Shown here: positions 21,051 through 33,237 of the stretch, piece after piece
Layout of the letters: every line of letters starts with the position of its first letter
Position numbering within the stretch: position 1 is the first letter of the stretch
NCBI GenBank assembly: GCA_011033025.1
Contig: WFMF01000037.1
Location: forward strand, 310,001 to 374,000
DNA from: Beroe forskalii
Taxonomy: Eukaryota > Ctenophora > Nuda > Beroida > Beroidae
DNA: 64,000 nucleotides
Direction: 5' to 3'
Notes under the pieces: generated by a model
Seen by the model: only the letters and a program-made list of their open reading frames with translations
Database searches by the model: none
Told to the model about the DNA's origin: nothing
Position numbers and translations under genes: made by a program

Positions 21051-22194
21051 TAAAGACTAGAAGGCCCGTTGGGCCTTCAGCTAGGTCACAGGACACCCGA
21101 CCATTTCAATGCTGGCTACAGAGTACCACAACAGTAACATAATGAAATTATATCATAATTGCCCTAACCAGGACCCTAGTTTCCTAAAATATGGACATAC
21201 ACAGTATTTTCAAAATTCATGGATCACAACGCAGATTTCGTAAATATTGAACTATAGAAATTAATAACAAAAACAAATGTTTGTAAAACGTATGAAATTG
21301 AAACATGATCAATGGCGTTTTTAAAGTTTTGGAAGTGTCAAATGTAATATCTAACACTAAGTAAGTCATTGATGCAATTTTTTGTTGCTGGGGATGGGGT
21401 GCAACGTAACGAAATTGCGAAATATTCACATAGGCTTTGAAAATAAATGAAAAAAGTTTACGATTGCATATCAACCTCGAGAAAACAGTTGGTAATTAGT
21501 AAGAACTTCAGAACAATCTTTTTTTAAACTTTAGTTCAGATTAGGAGAATAGATGGGCAACAAATTTGAATCCAAGCTCATTGAAGTCAAAATTGTTCGC
21601 AATTTTATCAGTTATCTGTTTGTAACTCACTTCTAGCTTCAGTCAATACGAATTCTTCATTCCGTCGACGGTCGATTTATCGCAGCAAACCATCGAAACT
21701 ACAATTAATATCTTCACATGAATGAATTATTGCTGATGTTCACTATGGAACAAAATGTTCAACTCTTACCTTTTCTCCTCTCCTAAAATATTGATTGTCT
21801 CCTTCAGTCGTACTCTTTTACCAAACTCGAAAATTCCATTGGGAACGTTAATTATGAATTTCAACAGTGGAAACGTTTCCAAAATACACAATAACGAAAT
21901 GGTAGATTTTTCGTTAAAATGCACGTGCAGTTTGCGCGCTAGCTTGTATCCATAATAACGCGCGCAACTGGTGAATCAAACCTATAACTCGATCTTGTTT
22001 TCGCGACCCTTTGTCCAACTTTGAGCATTAATTACGGAAAATCTAAAGCCTTTACGCAAAAAGAAGAATGTAGCAATACGAAGACACTTTTTCTACCACC
22101 CTGCAAAAAATGGCGGTTTTTCAACTCCTAGTTTGTCAGATTTTCTGGGAGAGCGGAGGCTCCTACCTTGAACTACCTCTCTCGATTATAATAA
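21051..22194. other. Spacer beginning with an ACTAGAAGGCCCG hairpin head
   Basis: The first 30 bp form a hairpin (AAGGCCCGTTGGGCCTT) of the same head type as neighbouring elements. The rest is AT-rich, with no coding region that I can support. Confidence 0.45.
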
Positions 22195-22200
22195 TAGATA

Positions 22201-22374
22201 CTAGCAGGCCCGTTGGGCCTGCAAACACACAGCTCACTCGGTGCTGCTATGCAGCACCTCGTTCGCAATTATCTTATATATTATATCAGGGCGCTGGCAA
22301 GCGCCCACAGCGCATGTTTGCACACAACTCAGGGCATCTGCCCGAAGGGCCGAGGGCTGCCAAATTGGCCAAAG
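22201..22374 (+). mobile_element. Hairpin-rich head of a non-autonomous repeat
   Basis: Starts ACTAGCAGGCCCGTTGGGCC and continues with hairpins GGTGCTGCTATGCAGCACC and GGGCGCTGGCAAGCGCCC, then GGGCATCTGCCCGAAGGGCC. The same modules occur in reverse at 14.8-15.05 kb. The 18-bp minisatellite starts directly behind it, which suggests that the array is cargo of this element. Confidence 0.6.
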
Positions 22375-24056
22375 GAACAATGGCAAACTATGGAACAATG
22401 GGAGACTATGGAACAATGACAGACTATGGAACAATGGCAGACTATGGAACAATGGGAGACTACGGAACAATGGCAGACTATGGAACAATGGCAGACTATG
22501 GAACAATGGGAGACTACGGAACAATGGCAGACTATGGAACAATGGAAGACTATGGAACAATGACAGACTATGGAGCAATGACAGACTATCATGGAACAAT
22601 GACAGACTATGGAACAATGACAGACTATGGAACAATGACAGACTATGGAACAATGACAGACTATGGAACAATGACAGACTATGGAACAACGGCAGACTAT
22701 GGAACAATGGCAGACTATGGAACAATGACAGACTATGGAACAATGACAGACTATGGAACAATGACAGACTATGGAACAATGACAGACTATGGAACAATGA
22801 CAGACTATGGAACAATGACAGACTATGGAACAATGACAGACTTTGGAACAATGGCAGACTATGGAACAATGGCAGACTATGGAACAATGACAGACTATGG
22901 AACAATGCCAGACTATGGAACAATGGAAGACTATGGAACAATGACAGACTATGGAACAATGGCAGACTATGAAACAATGACAGTCTATGGAACAATGGCA
23001 GACTATGGAACAATGACAGACTATGGAACAATGGGAGACTATGGAACAATGACAGACTATGGAACAATGACAGACTATGGAACAATGGCAGACTATCGAA
23101 CAATGACAGACTATGGAACAATGGCAGACTATGGAACAATGACAGACTATGGAACAATAACAGATTATGGAACAATGACAGACTATGGAACAATGACAGA
23201 CTATGGAACAATGACAGACTATGGAACAATGGCAGACTATCGAACAATGACAGACTATGGAACAATGGCAGACTATGGAACAATGACAGACTATGGAACA
23301 ATAACAGACTATGGAACAATGACAGACTATGGAACAATGGGAGACTATGGAACAATGCCAGACTATGGAACAATGGAAGACTATGAAACAATGACAGACT
23401 ATGGAACAATGGCAGACTATGAAACAATGACAGTCTATGGAACAATGGCAGACTATGGAACAATGACAGACTATGGAACAATGGCAGACTATGGAACAAT
23501 GACAGACTATGGAACAATGGCAGACTATGAAACAATGACAGTCTATGGAACAATGGCAGACTATGGAACAATGACAGACTATGGAACAATAACAGACTAT
23601 GGAACAATGGAAGACTATGGAACAATGACAGACTATGGAACAATGACAGACTATGGAACAATGACAGACTATGGAACAATGGCAGACTATGGAACAATGA
23701 CAGACTATGGAACAATGGCAGACTATGGAACAATGACAGACTATGGAACAATAACAGACTATGGAACAATGACAGACTATGGAACAATGGGAGACTATGG
23801 AACAATGACAGACTATGGAACAATGGTAGACTATGGAACAATGGAAGACTATGGAACAATGGCAGACTATGGAACAATGACAGACTATGGAACAATGACA
23901 GTCTATGGAACAATGGCAGACTATTGAATAATGGCAGACTACGGAACAATGACAGACTATGGAACAATGACAGTCTATGGAACAATGACAGACTATGGAA
24001 CAATGGCAGACTATGGAAGTATGGACCAATGGCAGACTATGGAACAACGACAGACT
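22375..24056. repeat. 18-bp minisatellite (ACTATGGAACAATGRCAG)n, ~93 units
   Basis: About 1.7 kb of head-to-tail 18-bp units. The variable position gives TGACAG, TGGCAG, TGGGAG, TGGAAG or TGCCAG. One plus-strand frame reads as (Asp-Tyr-Gly-Thr-Met-Thr/Ala)n for over 500 codons, and minus-strand frames are also open, which follows from the 18-bp period. Variant units recur at fixed distance: AACAATGCCA at 22901 and 23351 (450 bp, 25 units) and the GACTATCGAAC variant at about 23087 and 23231 (144 bp, 8 units). These show block duplications inside the array. A stop near 23926 shifts the frame. I consider it non-coding. Confidence 0.9.
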
Positions 24057-24312
24057 ACGCTAATGATCAATATTTCTGTGAACTTGAATTTCTAAATTGT
24101 TTTTTCCAGCTTTTGTTAGTTTCAAAAGTTTCAATCATTTACTTTTAATTTTTGAAATGGAAAAGCAGACCAGGCGGCAAAAATTGAATAAAAACACACC
24201 CCAGACGGTTGATTATGAACGAAAAAGAAATGGAGGTCCTCAGCTTTTTAAACGTTTTTTAGATTTCTTTGTAAACTAAAAAAGAAGGCAGGTAGTGTAA
24301 TGACGAATATGC

Positions 24313-24362
24313 TTAATTCTTTAAATCTAACAATTGAACAATTGTTAGATTTAAAGAATTAA
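24313..24362. repeat. Palindrome, 24-bp arms
   Basis: Two perfect 24-bp arms (TTAATTCTTTAAATCTAACA onward) surround an AA centre. It lies shortly after the end of the 18-bp minisatellite. Confidence 0.9.
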
Positions 24363-25375
24363 ATTACCTTTCTTTGTGTACTACACTCTTTTTTTAATCG
24401 AGTTGACAAAGAAATCCCTTTCCTAGACGCCAGGTGGTAATCTAGTATTTATAAACTTACAGTAAATTGTCAAGACAAAAAAATCGCCGGCCTATTGCAA
24501 CTATCCTATCTCCATGGGTCATTAGTTTTCGAGATATTCAACAAAAACTGTTTCTTTGATTTCCCTCGGTTTCAAACGGCCAGTGAACTGTTGATCTTGT
24601 AAAATTATGTGCACACTGTTGAGAACAAATTGGTTTTACTCTGCTAACGCCACCAACACGAGAGAAATCGAGAAGTTTGTTTTTCAAAAAGGAATAGGAT
24701 AGATGGGTTTTTATTACCTGGAGTTAGGATACCAAATGATGAATAAATATCTATCTCCATTGACATCAATAAATAATTGAGAAACGCTATTAAAAATACA
24801 AAGTATCACATGTATCCTATCTCCAATACAGTAGTTCTTCCATAACAGTTCTATCATGGTTCTAACTATTCATGATGGCACTTTGATAAATTTATATGAT
24901 ATTATTGACAAGAAAACTGCTCAGCTGGAGGGCGTAGGCTTTCTATTAATTCATTTTTTTAATTTAAGGCGAAATATTGAAAGGTATAGGTAGGCATTAG
25001 GCTTATATCCTTTATTTTTCCAATTCTAATTCTCTTACCTTGGCCCTTGTTAATTTTTTAAATCTTTCTCTATGTCCCTCTATCTGTTAAAACTTTTCCT
25101 ACACTTCAGACGAATTTTCATCACCAATAACACCCTTTCCTTATAGCCCTTTCTTTGGACAGTGGGCACCTCTAATTACAAAAACTGGCCTTGGTCAACT
25201 AAAATTTGATAGCACTGATGGTGGGTGTTTGATATTGGTCAACGTCAGCAAATCCCTACATGAATACAGGATGCCACTTTATTACTTTTCAAGGTGACAT
25301 GTAATAAAATAAGATGGTAAATAGCTAAAAGCAATTAATTCTGTGGATCATGGATGACTGCATAGTGCATACATA

Positions 25376-25410
25376 CACGGCTGACAGTAAGTAACTTACT
25401 GTCAGCCGTG
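25376..25410. repeat. Palindrome, 17-bp arms
   Basis: CACGGCTGACAGTAAGT and its exact complement flank a single A at 25393. Confidence 0.9.
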
Positions 25411-25539
25411 GCGATAGCGAAATTGCATAGTTGGTCCCACCATCTGGCAATGCCTTTTTTACTGATGTTTTCGGCCTCAAACTTTGCAATCCTAACGCGG
25501 GGGCTTTCAAATTTCCCCGTAAAAAGAAAAACATTATTA

Positions 25540-25929
25540 AAAAAATTCATTTTTAACTCAGGCACAAGAGGGTTAAAAGGGTCCCCTTTCCTTCGCTTTT
25601 TTCCTTTAATACTTTTAATGGGAAATGGCTCCCTTTTAACGTTTTTCCCTAAACCCCTTCCTCGGGGACCAGCCCGTAAAATAATACAATGGTTTTGGGT
25701 ACTTTTAAATCTTTTTAATCTTTAATATTTCAGATTTGTGACGGAAAATTTCCGGGGTCTATTGAAACAATCAAAAAAAATAAACTGATCTAAATGGCCT
25801 CTCCAAACACTTCATTATAGCCTTGAGAAGGATTCAAGTCGAGGGGAATGGAGCCCTGTGAGATAAGTTCAACATCCCTTTTGTTTGAAGGAAAAAAAGG
25901 GTCCCTTTGCAGGTTTTTTTCCCTAACCA
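25540..25929. other. Homopolymer-rich, possibly low-quality sequence
   Basis: Dense short runs of T, A, C and G (for example GGGTCCCCTTTCC, TTTTTTCC, CCCCTTCC) resemble the texture of 54.7-57.6 kb. No gene seen. The texture may reflect poor consensus. Confidence 0.4.
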
Positions 25930-26330
25930 ACCTATTTGCATCTCCTGATCCTACCTGACCTATTTGCGTCTCCTGATCCTACCTGACCTACAGCTGGCGT
26001 CTCTGATCCTACCTGAGCATCGTGATCCTACCTGACCTAATGGCATCTTTTGATCCTACCTTACCTTGTGGTATCTGCTATCCTACCTGATCTACTGGCG
26101 TCTCCGGTTCCTACCTGACCTATAGCTGGTGTTTCCTGATCCTACCCGACCTACTGGCATCTCCCGATCTTACCTGACCTACTGGCATCTCCTGATCCAT
26201 GACCTACTGGCGTCTCCTGATCCTACCTGACCTACTGGCGTCCCTGATCCTACCTGACCTACTGGTGTCTCCTGCCTGATCCTTCATGACCTACTGGCGT
26301 CTCCTGATCTTGCTTAAACCACTGGTGACA
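25930..26330. repeat. ~28-bp minisatellite (CTGATCCTACCTGACCTACTGGCGTCTC)
   Basis: Around 13 imperfect copies of a unit built from TGATCCTACCTGACC and TACTGGCGTCTCC, with several shortened units. Divergence between copies is greater than in the 9- and 18-bp arrays, so it is older. Confidence 0.85.
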
Positions 26331-27207
26331 ACAACTTTCTAATGACCCAGCTGATACTTTTGTTTGGCCCACTGCTGTCTCTAGCTGATCAAGTAACCCA
26401 CTGGTGATTCTGACGTGATCTTCTGGCCAAATACCCTCTTAGTTACATAGAACCAGATTCTGAACAGACCCTTGGCGTCATCCTTTTCAGACTCACTTCT
26501 CCCAGTGTTAATTACTCAATTATGACTTCACAGGACACGTTTAATCAACAAGTCGACTCTCGCAAGAAACTGGTGGCACTTGCCTGTCCCTTAGCCACAC
26601 AGATGACCTTGCGACCTCGTGAAAAGATATGCTGAGCATCAATAATCAAGCCTTGCTGACTGATGAAGCCTTTATCATTGCTTGGCGAATGGTGACTAAG
26701 TGCTTAGAAATAGAAATAGAAATAGTTCATTACAGTCAGATTACAGAAATAACGTAATGTCAGACCGAAAACCTTCTACTGGAAAATCCCCGAAATGTTT
26801 CAAAAGATAAGAATGATTAAGAAGTGTATGCAAAACTAGAGGTCCTAAATTCTAAAGCCAAGAAATACTGAAGTTAAAAAGGTAGAAAAGGATGGAATCT
26901 CAACTTAAATGAGGCCAAGGAACTAAAATGCTTGAAGTGTCTACTAAAAACTTAAAAAGTGGAAATAAAGTTCCTGAGCCATATCCAATAAAGAAAAGTG
27001 TATAGAAGTCACAGACAGGATTGTCACAAAAATGTAATTCCACTTGCTAATAAACTGTTGTATTAGTTTTTGACTTATGGATGTTGATTTGAGGAAGATC
27101 TTCCGGAAACCGGATCTTCATCAGTCCATGCACATATCGGGAGAAAGGCACCATGAGGTCTTTGTCAAAGAGTTCCTTCAGACGCAGTGGCTCCCACGAC
27201 AGAAGTG
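26331..27207. other. Spacer, no gene seen
   Basis: No recognisable coding region. A short imperfect inverted repeat (GAAGATCTTCCGGAAACCGG then ATCTTC) lies near 27095-27120. It does not fit a ribozyme core. Confidence 0.4.
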
Positions 27208-27834
27208 CTGACTTGACATGTTCCTGCAGTGCTTACAAACTGGTCTTCTGGCGATCAATGTGGCTGACCTTTGTTAATCATAATTGAAGCAAGAATGATA
27301 AATTGCTCTCAACTGGCCGACCTTCATCTGGCGACCTTCACCTGGTGCCGTGTTGGTCCTTTCTTGCCCCCTTGTGACTCCCAGCTGGCTCCCTGCAACA
27401 CTTATCTGGCCCTCTGGTGACACTAGGCTGACCTCCTCATGAAGCCTTATCTCGCCCTGAGATGCGATGTAATGCTTGGTGAATCCTTGGCCCTTCGTCA
27501 TCCGGCCTCTGGTGAACCAAGGACGACCTTTTGAAGGACCCTCGGGTCTTGACTAACCCCTACGTGATAATGAGTGGTCAGAGCGCTCTCGTTTAGACCA
27601 GTATGGCCTGATTCAATTGATCCTCTACTGTTCCTCTCTATTATCACTGCTGACCAAGGTCCCGGGCTATCTCATGATTTTCCGTTGTACCTTATCAAAA
27701 AGCACTGAGGGCTCTTAAAATGCTCCTCAAATGCTAATAAAGTCCTTAAAATAGTGATTTAAGCCATCTGTAATGATTGGAAACCATTGAGTATCAATAA
27801 GAACATGTAAATAAGACAAATAACACATTGGTGT

Positions 27835-27985
27835 GATATGTCCAAAAAGTTCAAAAAATCCAACCCAAAAAAAACCAAAAAAAACCGAAAAAAACCAAAA
27901 AAAACCAAAAAAAACCAAGCCCTACCCTAAATTTGCGATCTTGGGCTTGGTTTTTTTTGGTTTTTTTTGGTTTTTTTTGGGCTAC
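27835..27985. repeat. Hairpin of CCAAAAAAAA repeats
   Basis: Several copies of CAAAAAAAAC-type units (about 27862-27918) are followed after ~30 bp by their complement (GGTTTTTTTT units, 27945-27980), with CCAAGCCCTA / GGGCTTGG at the loop side. It lies in the ~200-bp block found only in copy A of the duplication, so it is a recent foldback insertion or a deletion from copy B. Confidence 0.8.
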
Positions 27986-29599
27986 AATCCCCCCGATTTT
28001 CAAGCAACAAATTAATATGTGTCATGAGGTAGCGATTTTTATTTCAATAGGCTCAATCAATTTAGAGACTTCACGAGTGTGTTTTATGTATTTTTTGTAA
28101 CAGCGTGGATAAAATATTGGAGTGTAAATGCTACCTTTTTCAGAGCTGCAACTGAAAAGTAATTTTAACTTCATTTCGGTGACGGGATTGCGATGTTATG
28201 CGACATGAGGCTCCGCAGGGTGACAGCAAAAACACGGCTTCTCAAGATGAAGAAAAGTCTTCGCTAACATGTGAGCTTTCAAGATTTTACGTTCTCAATA
28301 CTCATAGCACTCTGCACTTAACATATAGGTAATAGCCTTTGAAAAAAAAAACCCACGATGTGGCACGACTAAGCGCTTGTAAGCGAACTGTATACATAAT
28401 GTCCTTAATTAAAACCTCACGGTTGCTCAGAATTTGTCCCGGTGTCGGAACTGTTCAGCTTCACCTCTATCGGTCTTGCATCAATTCTTCCACCAACAAG
28501 TCGTCTTCGACTATAATTTTCAGTTTTCAGCCATAAATTCCTTGCAGCTTCTTAAGAGTAGGATGGAATATGATTGCAATTTTCGTACGGAGTAGCCCGG
28601 AGTTGTTACAGTACTATAATTAGTCATACGTCATACAGTTTCGTACCTAAAAATGTGTTAGTCATATGTTGCCCGTAATATTCTGAAAGTTTGATCAAGA
28701 TTGCTAAAGAAAAAACAGCGGAGTTATACGCGTTATTATAATGAGTATGCAAGCATTTTGTTTATTGCCATATAAGGTAATGTGTGCTTGTTGAATTGTT
28801 GTGTACAGGAGTACATTAAGATGTGTCTTGTGTATAAACTTTTCGACTATACCTACTATTAGTATTAGTATGTATAATACTTAACTACTTACAAGTGGCT
28901 CAAACTCACCGCAGAAATGATGACGGAACCTGATAAGTGGTACCCCATTTTTTACAATAATATCTTAATAAATAAGGCTTGTCACGAGAAACCCGTTTAA
29001 AACCTGTATAATAACCCGTCGTTAAAAGTCAAAACCCGTCGTGAGCATATTATGTTCAGAACAAGCATAAACCAGCGCAGTGTAGCTGTCATCCAATTTT
29101 ATTGTCAAGGCACTGATTCTCTGGTTAAGTTTTGCCTGTCAATATCATTGAAATGGGACAGAACTGCAACAACACCTTACTACTAGCAAATTTGGGACAA
29201 AAAGTAATAGAGAGTATTAACTTATTAAGTGTGAGCATTTAGCAGTGCAGCGCATGTAATCAAATTGTATCAATGAGTGTATGCTATGCTTGATGTATAC
29301 TTTGTGTATACTCAATACTGTGTGTATACTGATGAGAAGACCTGGTTAATTAGGGATTCATGGTGTGCCAGTCATGATGCAGTACAAATCATTATCTTCA
29401 GCTACTCAAATTCTGATCAATTTGTTTTGATCGGTGGATTTGATTGGTGATTGGTGTGCTAAAAATACATGGTGATGCATTTTCCGTGCGTGTTTTTCTG
29501 CATAAAATCTATATCAATATACACACTCTTGTACATGTGCCTATATCCTATACACCTCTTGATGTAATTATATGTTTCTGATTATCGTATTCCTCAGGC

Positions 29600-30310
29600 A
29601 CACCCAAGATTGGGACACAGCTGCTGCGTTTCTTCGGGAGTTCGGGAAGTTTGTAATGATGAGCCGGAGTATACAGTGAACAGAACCCAAGATCTAGATC
29701 AGAGTCCCTCCCCTTCTCCCTGTCGATGCCACAGAACCCTGGACCATCCGGATCAGAGTCCTTGCTCATCTGCCTCCAAAGACGACAGAACCAAAGTGCC
29801 AGATCAGAGTCCACACTTCACTACAGAGGATTGTTGAAGCTCCTGATGAATCCCGACCTTCACTTGAAATACCTCTTCACCGTCCAGACCCTCAACACTT
29901 GGCTCCTCTCAACTTGGACGATCACACCAGCACTCCGCAGTATATACCTTCGCAATCTCAACATCTCAAGACTTCGTGATGTACCCTCTTCATCTGGAAT
30001 CTTCCTGCGGGTGTCAGAGAATCGATCAAGCCTGGGAAGGACTAGGGAGGCCCTTTACGTTGCAACAGACGCTTCACAGAGAACTGCAGCTTCATATACC
30101 TTCATCAAAAACATTGATTTCTGGAAAATGGAGGCTGCGATCGTACGCCAAGACCTGCTCTAACCTCAGCTCTAGGGAAAGAAATGCATCCAAACGTCTG
30201 ATCAAGCACAGAGCAGCAAACCTTACGTACAGAGACTGAGAGGCACTGTAGGTAGAGGTTTGGAAGAGTTCCACGAATGGAGAGCATCCCTCCTCTACGG
30301 GCAGCACTAA
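29600..30310 (+). pseudogene. Degenerate protein-like segment, copy A
   Basis: Consecutive stretches in different frames look protein-like: an acidic Ser/Pro-rich part (DEPEYTVNRTQDLDQSPSPS), then IVEAPDESRPSLEIPLHRPD, then a part ending GRGLEEFHEWRASLLYG before a stop. Each is open for 45-100 codons and then shifts frame. This pattern fits a decayed ORF, perhaps from a retroelement, but no domain is recognised. It is repeated in copy B. Confidence 0.3.
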
Positions 30311-31551
30311 AGGAACTGCCCATTCCAAAACATATTGAGTGAAATATTCATGTTTTTGAGTAGAGGATTAGGTATATTAGTTCTACAGTGCAAAATAGAC
30401 TTATACTATTTCAATCATTGAATTATGAAATTTTTCTTTAAAATTTTAATCACGTAGGTTATCAGCTTTAAATTGTCAATCTTGTTCATGTTTGATTAGT
30501 ACAGTTCAAAGCGTTAAATTGTCAGATTGCACATGTGTACTATTCTTCTCAGGTTTTTAAAATATATTTCATATTCTTATTGATCTCTATCAAGCAAGAC
30601 CCGGTTGTTCTGGCCATTAGTCGACACTTCGACGGACGTTGCCCGTCTATTTCGGACTCTGGTATGGGGCTGTACCAATACTACGTCGTACTTTCAGTAC
30701 GACGCTGAACTAAATGCGCTGACAAAGTACCATGTTGACACGTACGATGACGCGCAGAAAAGTTTTGCGCGGAATTGTCGTATTTCCTCCGTCCCTTGTC
30801 AAAATGCGCACGAGCACACGAAAAACGAGGACTCAGGACAAATGGCATGCACATGTGCAGTTGGTAAGGTTTAACCACGGGTCCGAGTTCATCAAATGCA
30901 AATTAGATGTCTATGGGCGCAGCCTTTTCATTATCCATATTCTGACTTGAGAGAGAATTGTCTAACGTCATCAGGGGTCAGGCAATGCCTGACATGACAA
31001 TTAGAAATGAAAATAATTTAGATTTTGCTCATTTTTGAACAATTAGGGTATATTTTGCAAATGTTACGCTTATTGTTTCTAACGCTGTATATTCATTATC
31101 TAGGGGCATATGATGCATTTTTTTTAGACATGCAACACATCCTATTTCTTCTATGGAATGTTCCAAAATTTTATTGAAATATACACCTGTTTCACGAAAA
31201 TGTGTTCAAAGGTGTGTTCTAATAATGTAAACCAGTGGATTGAAAGAGGGTTGAAAATGGCCATGTTGTTATGTGATGCCTCCCATACTGAAAGTGTCTT
31301 TTCATCTTGCCTATATATTATTATATTCAAAAATGTTTAATATGATTGATCATTGCAGTGGCTTACAGAAATCTCAATAATGAAATCAAACCCCACACTA
31401 TGAACCACTATTCTACTGACAGTTTCAAGATAAAAATATATCTTCTTCAGGAACTCCACAAGTGCTACACAACAATTTGAGATTATGATTCAAAAATGGA
31501 AACTTTTTTCCAAGTTAAGTTCTAAATCATTCAATTACCTTGTTAGCAGCA

Positions 31552-31668
31552 ATGTCTTCCTGATGATCATATATTTGGAACATTTTCAACCCCTCTGGTC
31601 CCCTTAATATGAAGAAATATCAGAACCAGAAGATGATCCAGAGCCTTCTACTGAACAGGTTAGTTATT
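31552..31668 (+). pseudogene. Broken duplicate of TTC36-like exon 1
   Basis: Aligns to the intact exon at 37581-37688 along its full length, including the donor (GAACAG/GTTAGT). It has an extra C after the third codon that creates an immediate TGA, plus an extra T, a 2-bp loss and a 1-bp loss. It cannot encode the N-terminus as written. Because the errors are all tiny indels, they might be consensus errors rather than true decay. Confidence 0.75.
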
Positions 31669-32255
31669 AATGTTTAATGTTATTTATCATATCAGGAGTA
31701 TCAGTTAAGTCCAGATTTAATTTCAATTGCTGTGAAATGCAGAAATTTCAGGAAATCCACCTCATACAATACACCACAAATCACAATTTGGCCAGGTTCA
31801 AGTGAAAATATATACTGTTATTGTTTTTATTATTATTATTATTATTAAATCAGAATAGTAGAAGTACTATCAGAACCTCATACTGCGTAGGCATAACATT
31901 CACTTGATAAGATTGTAATATCTATCATTGAGATTTATCTAATGCTAAATTAGTTATCTTGGGAATCATTTATGAAAATAAACTGTAGGACCCTCTTAAA
32001 ACTTAAAACTGTTATTGAAAAATATACTGTTGTAATTGTGCTGTAAAACTTATATTCAAATTCAAATTCAAATTCACCTTCACCTTAAGTATTGACTCAC
32101 CCTTGAACTGTTATTTGCTAGGTTACTGTTAGTATGGGTCATAAAAATACAGTTACAAATACCAGGGTTAGTGGCATGGTAATATTTCAGGTCAATAGTA
32201 GAGAGAGTATGTGTATAGGTTAGGGTTAGGATAACAAATTAATGGGGAGAAAGTT

Positions 32256-32665
32256 AAAGGGGCCGAAGTCTGAAGGTCGATTTTTGGTTTTGTTGTTTCT
32301 GATGGGCTGAGCATCAGCTACTAGTAGGTTTTACCCCATGAAAAAATATTGTTCCTAGCCGAAGTTATGAAATTTTCCAATCAGAGTTCGCCTGTAATTA
32401 CAGTGTAGCAAACTTCGACACGATTTGCCGAAAATAAACTTTAAAATCTATCTCCTCAACAGTTTTTGAGGAAAACCCTTTGAAACTTGGTAGTTATGTT
32501 CTAGGGCATAAATAAAACTTTCATACGACCGATTTTTGATTTAGGCCTCAGAAGTGAAAATATGCCTTTTTGAAATTTGAAAATCGTCATTTTTGACCAT
32601 TTTTGGGACAGGAGCCAACTTTGAAAATTCATATTTTTCACTTCTGAGGCTAAATCAAAATCAAA
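32256..32665. mobile_element. Half-deleted copy of the palindromic TTAA MITE
   Basis: Corresponds to the left arm and centre of the element at 38275-38981 (GGTCGATTTTTGGTTTT, CCTAGCCGAAGTTATGAA, ACAGGAGCCAACTTTGAAAA), but the right arm is missing apart from ~40 bp. Downstream sequence then rejoins the duplicated flank (AATAAGGCATTGGCTC). Confidence 0.75.
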
Positions 32666-33082
32666 ACCCATTTTGTAATGTATCCAAATAAGGCATTGGC
32701 TCATTCTCCAGAGAGTCCATTCCCCTGCACATCACTATACATATATTTAAATTTCAAGAAAGAATATCTTATCATTAAAACTCGATATAGTATTACATAT
32801 CTTTCTCAGTTTAAATTAATTCAATGTATTTTGTCCTAATGACTTATGTATCTTAAATGTTTTTCCATGTTTAGTTAGATGATTGAATTCATTCATATCA
32901 TTTCAAAATGAGTTAGCAGCAGACTAGTGGGGAAAATTTTCTGGGTTTGTCAATTGTGGTATTAGTTCATTAAAATTTTAACTCTAAGGTTCACAAAGAT
33001 TTGTCCACCTTTTAAAATTGTTCCTATTTCATGAGATTAATCAATTATTGAGGATTGCATATTTGAAATTGGTACTGCTTAG

Positions 33083-33237
33083 TCAATCCATAGCCTACCA
33101 TGTCATGTTCTTTGTGTGCGATACCAAACAAACAGACCTGATAGATTCGTCTGACATTCTCAACTTCCAATTCAACCATGCGGTTAATCCCATTTATTAT
33201 ATGCTAAAAGGAGATCATCATGTGAGCTGTGCTTTGA
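33083..33237. repeat. Short imperfect foldback element, copy A
   Basis: Copy of the ~165-bp inverted repeat at 39387-39551, slightly more degenerate. It forms the boundary of the tandem duplication. Confidence 0.55.

Larger units (their letters stand above)
24057..25539. other. Spacer with two perfect palindromes
   Basis: No gene recognised. A 35-codon frame (about 24160-24279, start MEKQTRRQKLNKNT) is basic and ends in a stop; it could be a chance ORF. Palindromes at 24313-24362 and 25376-25410 are listed separately. Confidence 0.45.
27208..33237. repeat. Tandem duplication, copy A (~6.0 kb)
   Basis: The segment from TTGACATGTTCCTGCAGTGC to the GCTGTGCTTTGAC junction at ~33237 is repeated almost unchanged directly downstream. 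Differences are dominated by 1-3-bp indels, many in homopolymers. There are also three larger ones: a ~200-bp extra block at 27816-28019, absence of ~220 bp found in copy B (36607-36826), and loss of one arm of the MITE present in copy B. It holds the broken TTC36 first-exon copy. Confidence 0.9.

Noticed and set aside
22110..24047. 500-600-codon open frames on both strands
   Set aside because: The 18-bp period keeps several frames open at once; variant units shift without codon-type constraint, and the supposed starts lie in unrelated hairpin repeats.
22375..24056. CRISPR-like array
   Set aside because: Units are contiguous with no spacers, and the setting is a spliced animal genome. The same applies to the 9-, 28-, 133- and 145-bp arrays.
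27090..27125. Hammerhead ribozyme (CTGATGA on the minus strand near a GAAGATC stem), as found in Penelope-like elements
   Set aside because: The conserved GAAA after stem II and the stem III/cleavage context are absent.
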